From: Flavobacteriales bacterium
GTDB taxonomy: Bacteria > Bacteroidota > Bacteroidia > NS11-12g > UBA955
Direction: 5' to 3'
Assembly (NCBI GenBank): GCA_947463125.1
Contig: CANHQZ010000024.1
Location: 1-32,961 of the forward strand
Length of the DNA: 32,961 bases
The notes below the pieces were generated by a model. That model made no database searches and had not been told where the DNA came from. It saw nothing but the letters and a program-made list of their open reading frames with translations. The position numbers and the translations under genes are program-made. This document shows positions 24,893 to 32,250 of this stretch, piece after piece; positions within the stretch are counted from its first letter, which is position 1, and the number at the start of each line of letters is the position of its first letter.

Positions 24893-26613
24893 TTTTGGTA
24901 AGGGGTTAAGCGCTTGTTTTCTAGGGTGTAAACGGTGTCGCAAATGTCGAAAACTTTTTCGCGGTGAGCAATAATAATGAGGGTTTTTCCGGATTTTTTT
25001 AATTCGGCCAGATGACCCAGCAAGATTTGCTCGGTGGCGTCATCCAAGGCACTGCTGGGTTCATCCAGTATCAGCACCTCGCTGTTGTGGTAAATGGCCC
25101 TTGCCAGTGCCAGGCGCTGCTTCTGGCCCTCACTTAGCCGGGAACCATGATCGCCCACTTCGGCCTGCAGCAAATCTCCTGTAGCTTCGGGCCAGCTGAA
25201 AGCGGCCATTTCCAGCGCCCTGTGTATCTTTTGGGTGTCGCTGGCATCTGTTCCAAAAACCACATTGTCTGCAATACTGCCATTAATGATGTAGGGATCC
25301 TGGCCCAGGTAGGCAAACAACTCCAGTGTGCTTTTGCTTTCATCAATGATTTTTCCATCTACATAGATTTCGCCGCTTTTAGGGAGGTAAAAACCCATCA
25401 GCAGCTTTACCAGCGTGGTTTTTCCAGCACCGGAAACCCCGCGTATGCCCACACATTCACCTTTGCGGATGCTGAGATCCAGTGCCCGGATAATTTCCGG
25501 TTTATCGCTAAAGGCAAAATGCACATTCTTCATGGAAATCTCCTGCTGAAAATGGCCTACACGTTCTTTTTTCGGGGTGGTCTCCGAAACCACGGGCCTA
25601 AGTTGTTCTATGGTATAGGCACTCAGTTTCAGGTGCATAAGGCTTTGCAAAACCCGGTTGGCCGCCGGCAGCATACGGAAAACAGCAATGGCAAACAAGG
25701 CCGCCAGTGCGCGCACCTGACCGATATTGTCGCTGGAATAAAAATATGCATAAATCACCAGCAGGGTTATGCCAATCAGGGCAATCATTTCGTTTACCCG
25801 GAAAGGCAAGGTTTGCAAATTGATGGCGCGGATGCCGCTTTCGGAAAAACCACGGAAATATTGCAGCATTTTATCCCTGAAATGCGCTTCGGCGCCATGT
25901 GTGATGATATCTGTAAATCCGCCGCTGCCATAGTTTATTTCACGCAGTGCTTTGTCTCTGAACTTTCCGCCCGCTTCACCCAGCTCGGTAATGCGCCTGC
26001 GGGCAAATCGGTTTACCAGAAAAAACCCACCGCCAATCAAACCCACAATGAGAAAGAAAATGAACGGATTGTACCAGGTGAAAAATGCGGTCAGCAGCAC
26101 CACAATGGCAAGCTCGCTCATCAGCGTCAGGTATGGAATGTAGGTGCCGGACACAAAATAAAACGGCGAGAAAAAGACCACCTCATTAAAGCCCGGACCA
26201 TCGTGGTTCAGCCGGTCATAGGAACGTTCCTTGAAAACACGCTCATAAGCACGCTTGGAAAGGCTGAAAGCAATATCGGAGGCCGTTTTGCGGATATACT
26301 GCTGCAGCAAAAACGCCAGCAGGCCTTTTACCAAAAAAAACAATAGGGTTATTCCTATAAGGGTTTTAAGAAAATTGGCTTCCGAAGCAAAACCAAGCTG
26401 GTGAAAAATAAAACGCAGTTTGCTGCTCTTTTCCAGAAACGAATGGTCAAGCGCCAGCATCAATACAGGTACCATACTGCCCAGGCCAATGATATCGGCA
26501 ACAGCCAGCAAGGTGTGCCCAAGCAAAATCAACCGGGTTTTGCCCCGCTGGGCGACGGTAAGCAATTGCCTGAAGCCGCTGCGGGCAGTGAGTATGATCT
26601 GTCTGGCGTTCAA
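24889..26613 (-). CDS. ABC exporter, fused membrane and ATPase domains (PglK-like flippase)
   Basis: About 574 residues. The N-terminal half has six hydrophobic helices (e.g. ILLGHTLLAVADIIGLGSMV, FLKTLIGITLLFFLVKGLLA, NPFIFFLIVGLIGGGFFLV). The ATPase half carries Walker A GVSGAGKTT (about residue 392), signature LSEGQKQRLALARA, Walker B LILDEPSSALD and the switch His in IIIAHR. The segment RALAALFAIAVFRMLPAANR resembles PglK, the flippase of lipid-linked oligosaccharides. Coupling to a sugar-nucleotide dehydrogenase supports a glycan-lipid substrate. The frame runs to TTG 26622, but that codon is the end of a TACCTTTG promoter box; TTG 26613, 6 nt downstream, is the likely start. This is inferred and lacks an ATG option nearby. 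Confidence 0.87.
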   Translation of the reverse strand: MNARQIILTARSGFRQLLTVAQRGKTRLILLGHTLLAVADIIGLGSMVPVLMLALDHSFLEKSSKLRFIFHQLGFASEANFLKTLIGITLLFFLVKGLLAFLLQQYIRKTASDIAFSLSKRAYERVFKERSYDRLNHDGPGFNEVVFFSPFYFVSGTYIPYLTLMSELAIVVLLTAFFTWYNPFIFFLIVGLIGGGFFLVNRFARRRITELGEAGGKFRDKALREINYGSGGFTDIITHGAEAHFRDKMLQYFRGFSESGIRAINLQTLPFRVNEMIALIGITLLVIYAYFYSSDNIGQVRALAALFAIAVFRMLPAANRVLQSLMHLKLSAYTIEQLRPVVSETTPKKERVGHFQQEISMKNVHFAFSDKPEIIRALDLSIRKGECVGIRGVSGAGKTTLVKLLMGFYLPKSGEIYVDGKIIDESKSTLELFAYLGQDPYIINGSIADNVVFGTDASDTQKIHRALEMAAFSWPEATGDLLQAEVGDHGSRLSEGQKQRLALARAIYHNSEVLILDEPSSALDDATEQILLGHLAELKKSGKTLIIIAHREKVFDICDTVYTLENKRLTPYQK

Positions 26614-26619
26614 AGCAGA

Positions 26620-26627
26620 CAAAGGTA
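26620..26627 (-). promoter_or_regulatory. -7 promoter box TACCTTTG for the exporter-dehydrogenase pair
   Basis: Exact TAnnTTTG on the minus strand, ending 6 nt before TTG 26613. The distance equals that seen at 4828 and 22398. It is divergent from the threonine dehydrogenase promoter, about 20 bp away. Confidence 0.6.
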
Positions 26628-26643
26628 CGTAGATAAATGAATT

Positions 26644-26673
26644 TTGTAAATTCCTGCCCTTTGTGAACCTTTG
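26644..26673 (+). promoter_or_regulatory. Probable promoter TTG-N19-AACCTTTG for threonine dehydrogenase
   Basis: TTG (26644-26646) and AACCTTTG (26666-26673, one mismatch to TAnnTTTG) are 19 nt apart; the box ends 7 nt before ATG 26681. A GTG at 26663 would extend the frame but lies inside this promoter. Confidence 0.45.
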
Positions 26674-26680
26674 CAGTGAA

Positions 26681-27640
26681 ATGCAGAAAGAAACGGTTTT
26701 GGTTATTGGTGCCTGCGGGCAACTGGGTACCGAGCTTACAGAGGCTCTCAGGGGAATTTACGGCGAAAACAATGTGGTAGCCAGCGATGTAAAAAAGAGC
26801 GATAACGTGGTTTTTCAAACCGGCCCGTTTGAAGTGCTCGATATTCTCGACAAACCCAAACTGCTGGAGATTCTGGAAAAATACAAACCCACACAGGTCT
26901 ATCACCTGGCTGCACTGCTGAGTGCCACGGCCGAAAAAATGCCCGAATTTGCCTGGAAACTCAACATGGACGGACTTTTCCACCTGCTGGATGCTGCCCG
27001 CGATACCGGCATCGTGAAAAAAGTATACTGGCCCAGCAGCATTGCGGCTTTTGGACCAAATACCCCCCGTATCAACACCCCGCAGTACGGCGCCATGGAT
27101 CCCACAACGGTATATGGTATCAGCAAACTGGCCGGTGAACTGTATGCACAGTATTACTTCAACCGCTGGGGTGTGGATACCCGCAGTTTGCGCTATCCGG
27201 GCCTCATCGGCTATAAATCAGCGCCCGGCGGCGGCACTACGGATTATGCAGTAGCCATTTACCACGATGCCCTCACCACGGGCAAGCACCACTGCTTCCT
27301 GAAACCCGGCACGGTACTGCCCATGCTCTATATGCCCGACGCCCTGAAAGCAACGCTGGATATTATGCACGCGCCGGCAGAAAAAGTAAAAATCCGCACC
27401 AGCTATAACCTGGCAGGCATGAGCTTCGGCCCCGAAGAAATTACGGCCGCCATCCAAAAACACATTCCTTCGTTCAGCAGCACCTACGAACCCGATTACC
27501 GCCAGGCCATCGCCGATTCATGGCCCGCTGTGATTGACGACAGCCGCGCCCGCGAAGACTGGGGCTGGAAACCCGATTACGACCTCGACAGGATGACAGC
27601 AGATATGCTGGAGAACCTGCGGAGAATGGGGGTTTCATAG
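26681..27640 (+). CDS. L-threonine 3-dehydrogenase, short-chain/epimerase type
   Basis: A 319-residue NAD-dependent enzyme that oxidises L-threonine to 2-amino-3-ketobutyrate in the cytoplasm, feeding glycine and acetyl-CoA. It belongs to the extended short-chain (UDP-galactose-epimerase-like) fold, not the zinc alcohol-dehydrogenase type of E. coli. The nucleotide motif is GACGQLG (10-16), Tyr145 and Lys149 form the YxxxK dyad, and YHLAALLSATAEKMP, SSIAAFGPNTP, RYPGLIGYKSAPGGGTTDYA and VLPMLYMPDAL are landmarks of this TDH group. Its last codons (V-S-stop) lie in the beginning of a 16-bp tandem repeat. The usual partner, 2-amino-3-ketobutyrate CoA ligase, is not adjacent. Confidence 0.93.
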   Translation: MQKETVLVIGACGQLGTELTEALRGIYGENNVVASDVKKSDNVVFQTGPFEVLDILDKPKLLEILEKYKPTQVYHLAALLSATAEKMPEFAWKLNMDGLFHLLDAARDTGIVKKVYWPSSIAAFGPNTPRINTPQYGAMDPTTVYGISKLAGELYAQYYFNRWGVDTRSLRYPGLIGYKSAPGGGTTDYAVAIYHDALTTGKHHCFLKPGTVLPMLYMPDALKATLDIMHAPAEKVKIRTSYNLAGMSFGPEEITAAIQKHIPSFSSTYEPDYRQAIADSWPAVIDDSRAREDWGWKPDYDLDRMTADMLENLRRMGVS

Positions 27641-27681
27641 TTTATTGGTCTCATCGTTTATTGGTTTCATAGCTTATCAGG
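27631..27681 (+). repeat. Tandem 16-bp repeat at the 3' end of the threonine dehydrogenase gene
   Basis: GTTTATTGGTCTCATC (27640-27655) and GTTTATTGGTTTCATA (27656-27671) are head-to-tail with a 16-bp period. A tail fragment GGTTTCATA precedes them (27631-27639) and a degenerate GCTTATCAGG follows. The unit is the same as at 12093-12134. The first copy supplies the stop codon TAG (27638-27640). A degenerate inverted copy (CCAATAAACCATTAAAC and following) lies at 27790-27823. Confidence 0.8.
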
Positions 27682-27869
27682 ATTCTGATGTTGGTCTTTC
27701 CGAAGTTAGGTTAGAACAACAACCTTTCATCCTTCAATTTTTTCATTCTTTCATTAAAAATCTATTTCAGGACGGGACAACGGGACACACCAATAAACCA
27801 TTAAACTATTAAACAATCAAACCAAATCCTTGACTTTCACCACAGAATTTTGTATATTGCATTTCGGGG

Positions 27870-28346
27870 ATGAAAAACAAGGGATTTTACATAGACAAAT
27901 ACCTCGATGTTTACCTGAAGCTTAAGGCAAAAAACCGGCAGGGTGATATGCGCTATCCGCCTTGGGAATTTATGCAGGAACTGCACCACATCTTTGCTCT
28001 TCAAAAAGAACTGCGGGCTATGGGCTTATTTAAAGAAGAAGACCTGGACCGCATGCTGGATAACCAGACCGAGGGATTAACCCATTATTTTATTTACGAC
28101 GAGCCTTTGCGTTATGAGTGGTTTCGCAAGGCTGCGGCACACAAAGTGTGTGAGGCCATGCAGGCACCGCTGGTTAAGGCGCAGATACAGGAACTTAAAA
28201 CCCCGCTGAACTTTGATCAGATCGTGTACATCTACAATGCGCTGCTGGATAAACACATCGACATATATGAGATACCGGCAGATGTATTTGCGGCATTCCG
28301 GGAAACCCGGCAGTACAGAAGTTTTTTTAAAAGGATGCTGGTCTGA
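27870..28346 (+). CDS. Conserved-looking small cytoplasmic protein of unknown function
   Basis: A 158-residue protein that I do not recognise. It has no signal peptide or membrane helix and looks largely helical. Acidic, basic and aromatic residues are evenly spread (KNKGFYIDKYLDVYLKLKAK at the start, DKHIDIYEIPADVFAAFRET near the end). Codon use matches the GC-rich backbone, so it seems native rather than acquired. The ATG follows a 229-bp gap filled with repeats; TATATTGC (27853-27860) may be a weak -7 box. The stop is 8 bp from the end of the convergent membrane-protein gene. Confidence 0.72.
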   Translation: MKNKGFYIDKYLDVYLKLKAKNRQGDMRYPPWEFMQELHHIFALQKELRAMGLFKEEDLDRMLDNQTEGLTHYFIYDEPLRYEWFRKAAAHKVCEAMQAPLVKAQIQELKTPLNFDQIVYIYNALLDKHIDIYEIPADVFAAFRETRQYRSFFKRMLV

Positions 28347-28354
28347 CAGTCCGT

Positions 28355-28678
28355 TCAATCCCAAAGGGTGCCGTCCAGGCCCAAAATAATGCCCGTCCAC
28401 ATGGCTGCCATAAACAACAACAGTCCTGCCAGCAGGGCTAGAATACGCTTCCAAGGTGTAATAAGTTTGAGGAAATCAGGCAATAGCAGGGCCAAAGCAC
28501 CGCAGGCAGAAGCCAGCGGAGTGATGATGAGCGGACGCAGCATCCAGTAAGTTCCCCATTCGGGTTTGGGATGGTCAACGGCAGAAATAAACAGGGAAAT
28601 AACACCCAGCCCAACCACATAGCCGGTGAGTACATTCAGCAGGATGGTTTTGGTTTTCAGGCGGTAGATGGGGGGCAT
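28355..28678 (-). CDS. Small three-helix membrane protein, Bacteroidota-type
   Basis: A 107-residue inner membrane protein. Three hydrophobic stretches are visible: ILLNVLTGYVVGLGVISLFI, LRPLIITPLASACGALALLL and ILALLAGLLLFMAAMWTGII. Between the first two is HPKPEWGTYWMLRP, and the C-terminus is LGLDGTLWD. I recall this layout (a WG..W...P segment and a GLDGTLW end) from short Bacteroidota proteins often labelled as potassium-transporter KefB, a label that the size does not support. Function is unknown. TTCCTTTG (28683-28690, one mismatch to the -7 box) ends 4 nt before the ATG. Confidence 0.75.
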   Translation of the reverse strand: MPPIYRLKTKTILLNVLTGYVVGLGVISLFISAVDHPKPEWGTYWMLRPLIITPLASACGALALLLPDFLKLITPWKRILALLAGLLLFMAAMWTGIILGLDGTLWD

Positions 28679-28799
28679 GGTGCAAAGGAAAGGGATGGAA
28701 CCCGCAAGATATATGATGGCAATCAGGTATCAAAACATTATTATATTATAGATTCTAATCCTTGTTTTTTGAGAAAAAGCCGTTTCTTTTGCATAACTT

Positions 28800-29921
28800 A
28801 TGAAAAGAGAGACTTTTATAAAATTCAAAAAAAGTATACTATGCTTGGTCATAATTCTAAGTGTTAACAGTATATTTTCCCAAACGCTAACGGTTAAAAG
28901 AGATTACTATCCAATTCAATATGGATCACGTGTACATTTCGAGTATCAAGTGCTTCCAGATGGAACATATCACGGCTATTTCAAAGAGTTTAGATCCGAC
29001 GGAACACTGGCATCAAACGTGACAAAGAAAAATGGAAAAAGTGTTAAAGGATATTATTATTTTAAGGATGGTAAGACCATTGAAAGAGAATTTACTTATA
29101 ATCAGTACGAGACACCACATGGTATTCAAAAACTAAACTCATACACAGCTAATAAGCTGCTATTTAATCAGCATGTTTCAATGTGGGAGAATGGTGTTAT
29201 AAAATCAGCTAAAACTCTGTATAATCCCCAAACCATTAAATTTATTTTCGAAAATAACACCGTCAAAAGGTATAATTACATTGAGGATAAGCTAGTGCTG
29301 GTTGATAAATATTATGTTGATCCAAATAATAATGCAATAACGGGTTATCTAAGAGAGAGGGATTTGATTATCCATTTTGAGCGTGGAAAATTAAAAAAGA
29401 TGACTTTTGTTTCTGATACGAATAGAAATCTTTTCTTGAGAGTAGCGCCTGATACTTTGGCGCGCATATATTCTATAAATCAAAAAGATTCATCACAAGA
29501 GTATGATTGTTTTTTTGATACTACAAACAATCTTGCTCGCATTGCATATAATGCCACTGGTGGTGTAAATGTCTCTTTCATAGGTTTTGGGTTATCACCA
29601 ATACAGGTTATTCATTATGACAATACTGAAAGACATGAATCAACCGATTTTTGGGGTTATTTTGATAGAAATTTAGACAAACTTGTAACACGAATTTATG
29701 CATTTAAATATTTGAATTATCCTTCTTTAGACAATAAAATTATTAGTTTTTACAGCATTTTTAATTTGACTAATAAATTATATGAATTCAAAAATTATTA
29801 TGATAATGGTGGAAAGCTAAAAAAGAGAATAGTTTATAAAAGGAGAGACTCCTATCATATAGAGGCATTTACATACGATGCAACAGGTAAACTCATTAAT
29901 ACACAGGTGTTAAATAATTAA
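28800..29921 (+). CDS. AT-rich secreted protein with MORN/YwqK-like repeats
   Basis: A 373-residue protein with signal peptide (ILCLVIILSVNSIFSQ). The first ~110 residues hold MORN-variant units such as DGTYHGYFKEFRSDGTLASN and KGYYYFKDGKTIEREF; a last unit is YDATGKLINTQ at the C-terminus, and YYDNGGKLKKRIVYK lies shortly before it. Such repeats occur in Bacteroidota proteins named YwqK-family antitoxin-like, but an antitoxin role is not supported here, and no toxin neighbour is present. The central part is unrecognised. Codon use is strongly AT-rich against the flanking genes, like 1208-4444 and 10926-11984. It ends at a strong hairpin shared with the convergent AAA+ gene. Confidence 0.75.
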   Translation: MKRETFIKFKKSILCLVIILSVNSIFSQTLTVKRDYYPIQYGSRVHFEYQVLPDGTYHGYFKEFRSDGTLASNVTKKNGKSVKGYYYFKDGKTIEREFTYNQYETPHGIQKLNSYTANKLLFNQHVSMWENGVIKSAKTLYNPQTIKFIFENNTVKRYNYIEDKLVLVDKYYVDPNNNAITGYLRERDLIIHFERGKLKKMTFVSDTNRNLFLRVAPDTLARIYSINQKDSSQEYDCFFDTTNNLARIAYNATGGVNVSFIGFGLSPIQVIHYDNTERHESTDFWGYFDRNLDKLVTRIYAFKYLNYPSLDNKIISFYSIFNLTNKLYEFKNYYDNGGKLKKRIVYKRRDSYHIEAFTYDATGKLINTQVLNN

Positions 29922-29940
29922 ATTGGTATTTCTGAAAAAA

Positions 29941-29973
29941 TTTAGTAAAATGGGTTAGACCCATTTTACTAAA
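29941..29973. terminator. 15-bp perfect hairpin between convergent genes, bidirectional terminator
   Basis: TTTAGTAAAATGGGT (29941-29955), loop TAG, then the exact complement (29959-29973). It fills the gap between the MORN-like gene stop (29921) and the AAA+ gene stop (29974-29976). A-rich and T-rich stem ends could serve as U-tails in both directions. Confidence 0.75.
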
Positions 29974-31704
29974 TCACCCCGCCTTTCTCCGCTCCTTTTG
30001 CAGGTCCATTTCCTGCTGCCCGGGAACCAGGAAACCCAGGGGTGCTTTGGCGGGTGGTTTGCTTGCATACCGCTCGGTCTCGCACAGTTCAATGAGGGTG
30101 TTGAGGCGCGTATCCTCAAGCCCCAGGAGTTTTTCGGCGTTGAAACGCCTTACTACATTGGTGATTTCACCAGGGGTGAACGCAAAATTTTGCGCCAGGT
30201 ATTCGGCTTCGGTTTTGCGCAATCCCTTGATCTGCGCCTTCCAGATAGCGGCCAGGGCTTCCACACCCGGTGCTTCAAAGAACAATTTCATCGTCCACCT
30301 GCGCTCAAACGCCGGATCCATGTTTTGGGTAAGGTTGGTGGTGCCAATCAGAATGCCGCCAAAGGTTTCCATTTCCTCCAGTACCAGGTTTTGCAGGCCG
30401 TTTTGCATCTGGTCCACACTGCGGGTGGCGTTCAGGCGTTTGCCAATAATCTGGTCGCACTCGTTCAAAAACAGGATGGGCTTTACCTCCAGCCGCTCCC
30501 ACAATTTGCGGTAATCGGAGAAAATGCGTTTGAGGTTGGCCTCCGAATCGCCCACCCACTTACTCATAAAGTCGGAAACCTGAATTTTCATCACAGGCCT
30601 GCCGGTGAGTTTTGCCAGCTGCAGGGCAAACTCTGTCTTGCCGCACCCCGGACCTCCGTGGAAGAGCATGGTAATACCCTTCATACGCTCGGTTTTGGAT
30701 AAACCCTGCTGGTATTCGCGAAAACCCTGCACACTGAGCAAACGGGCTATGCGGTCTGTCTTGCGCTGCAATGCGGGACTGAAATGCAATTGTACCTTAT
30801 GCACCTCCTCCGGCTGGATAAGGGGTGTATTCACCGAGGCCATTTTGCGGCGGATCATCTTGAGAATAACAGGATCCAGCTCTTTGAGCAACACATCAAA
30901 CCCCGCCTCGGTAAGCTGCAGGTCGGGGTTAAACTCCATGATATTGGAACCCGTAATTTCCACCAGGCCCTGTTTAATGGGCAGCCAGTCACCGTCCAGA
31001 ATTTCCTGCCTCAGGCGCTGTATGTCTGCGCGGTTGATGTGGATGTAAGAATCCAGGTAAACAAAGTTGAAGGGCTCATTTTCAATGGCTGCCTTGGTGC
31101 AAATGGCCAGCAGGACAAACTCCTCTTCGGGGCCGCCAAAACACATTTTGTCCTCCAGGTACTTTACCAGCGAAAGTTCGCGGTTGTGGCGTCGGGCCAG
31201 CTCAATCAGGTCCGAAAACTGCCTGGGCAGCATGTGGTCACGGTCCAGCAGACGGCGGTTTACAAAGTTCAGCATCTGGTCCAGCCCCTGCGGCGCCGCA
31301 CCTTTAAAACCTTTGGTATCATCTTCATCAATGGCACGCTCGGTTTCGTTACTGAGGGAATAGGAAGGACTGCCGGTTTCGCGGTCGCGGTGCAAATCAA
31401 TGATGCCGGTGCTGCTCATACGCTTCAGCACCACACGCGGACGGGCGCCGTTTTTTTCGAAATGATACTGCAAAAGATTGCGGTAGACTTTGTCATCCAC
31501 CTGCAACTGTGTTTCGCCCTGAACGAAGGTAACGGCCAGCACGGCCACCTCTTCGCAGGTAAGACAAATCTCTCCCGAAAGGCGGGTAAGATCGGGCATT
31601 TCACCCCATAACCGGCCGACCATGCAGGTGGCCTGAATTTCACTGTACGCCGCACGCAAAGCGCGGTCGATTTTGTAAGGCTGCGAAGTGGTTTTTTTAT
31701 TCAT
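29974..31704 (-). CDS. AAA+ ATPase with N-terminal helical/winged-helix region and Asn in Walker B
   Basis: A 576-residue cytoplasmic protein. Residues 1-300 are helical and winged-helix-like, with no domain I can name (a TCEEVAVLAVTF segment and LTEAGFDVLLKELDP). The AAA+ module spans about 310-540: Walker A GGPGCGKT (350-357), Walker B ILFLNECD with Asn414 replacing the usual Asp before Glu415, sensor-1 Asn457 in GTTN, and arginine-finger candidates Arg468/Arg469 in DPAFERRWT. A C-terminal ~40-residue basic tail ends in KERRKAG. The Glu base is retained, so ATP hydrolysis remains possible. Single-ATPase remodellers of this type handle varied protein partners; no partner gene is adjacent. 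A TCCTTTTG near-match box lies upstream. Confidence 0.85.
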   Translation of the reverse strand: MNKKTTSQPYKIDRALRAAYSEIQATCMVGRLWGEMPDLTRLSGEICLTCEEVAVLAVTFVQGETQLQVDDKVYRNLLQYHFEKNGARPRVVLKRMSSTGIIDLHRDRETGSPSYSLSNETERAIDEDDTKGFKGAAPQGLDQMLNFVNRRLLDRDHMLPRQFSDLIELARRHNRELSLVKYLEDKMCFGGPEEEFVLLAICTKAAIENEPFNFVYLDSYIHINRADIQRLRQEILDGDWLPIKQGLVEITGSNIMEFNPDLQLTEAGFDVLLKELDPVILKMIRRKMASVNTPLIQPEEVHKVQLHFSPALQRKTDRIARLLSVQGFREYQQGLSKTERMKGITMLFHGGPGCGKTEFALQLAKLTGRPVMKIQVSDFMSKWVGDSEANLKRIFSDYRKLWERLEVKPILFLNECDQIIGKRLNATRSVDQMQNGLQNLVLEEMETFGGILIGTTNLTQNMDPAFERRWTMKLFFEAPGVEALAAIWKAQIKGLRKTEAEYLAQNFAFTPGEITNVVRRFNAEKLLGLEDTRLNTLIELCETERYASKPPAKAPLGFLVPGQQEMDLQKERRKAG

Positions 31705-32250
31705 GATATTTTATTTTTTAAATTTTTAGGCACAAAAGGAGGTGCGCCACTTATGTGGTGTTTTTTGTTTTAGCGTGAAGTTGGAAAAGGGGTGAACAAC
31801 AAATATACGACACAAACGCTTAATATCCAAATTTTATTGCCGCTTTTTTTGAATTTTTTTATCCGCCTTTGCCCTGCACAATAGGTTAAAAATATTTTGA
31901 CTAAAAATTTGTTTATTTAGTAACTTTCACTTATATTAATGCGTGATGCGTGTGCGCGCGTTCCTTATATATTAAGCTTAACTGAAACACACCTTATACT
32001 CTGAATTACATTGGTTTAAGGTCATTTTTAGCAAGCCTTTTACCATAAACACAGGCATTTCAGACTCCGCTTACCCCGGAAAAGCCTACCGATACTAATT
32101 GTTACACATTTAAGTGTTTTAATTGTGATTTCATTATGCCGGTTTATGCATTCTTTTTTGTTTCGGGTTTTTTCCGTAAACATTAGCTGATCCGACCGTC
32201 TTTTGCCCAAAACCAAATTTTGGCATACATTTGGAATACCATTTAACCGC
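31705..32250. other. 546-bp AT-rich intergenic region
   Basis: No credible gene of normal size is visible. TTG (31897-31899), N21, TAACTTTC (31921-31928) resembles a promoter and would read rightward. A GC-rich alternating stretch GCGTGATGCGTGTGCGCGCG (31941-31960) stands out in the AT-rich surroundings. The right end holds the promoter of the DUF5103 gene. A small RNA or long leader cannot be excluded. Confidence 0.5.
32203..32233 (+). promoter_or_regulatory. Promoter TTG-N20-TACATTTG for the DUF5103 gene, with internal palindrome
   Basis: TTG (32203-32205) and TACATTTG (32226-32233) are 20 nt apart, matching the Bacteroidota pattern. The box ends 17 nt before ATG 32251. Between the elements CCAAAA-CCAAA-TTTTGG (32207-32223) forms a small palindrome that could be an operator. 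Confidence 0.65.

Noticed and set aside
25147-26346. 399-residue plus-strand open frame opposite the ABC exporter
   Set aside because: It mirrors the codon bias of the exporter on the minus strand, which has intact Walker and signature motifs. The plus-strand product is low-complexity in His/Gln and shows no domain.
28800-29921. Toxin-antitoxin pair based on the YwqK-like repeats
   Set aside because: The protein has a signal peptide and no toxin gene lies beside it; the antitoxin label for this repeat family is weak.
30784-31611. 275-residue plus-strand open frame opposite the AAA+ gene
   Set aside because: Antisense shadow; no start context and no domain.
31939-32004. 21-codon plus-strand frame beginning ATGCGTGATGCG
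   Set aside because: Too short and without a recognisable pattern; kept only as a remark on the gap, not as a gene.
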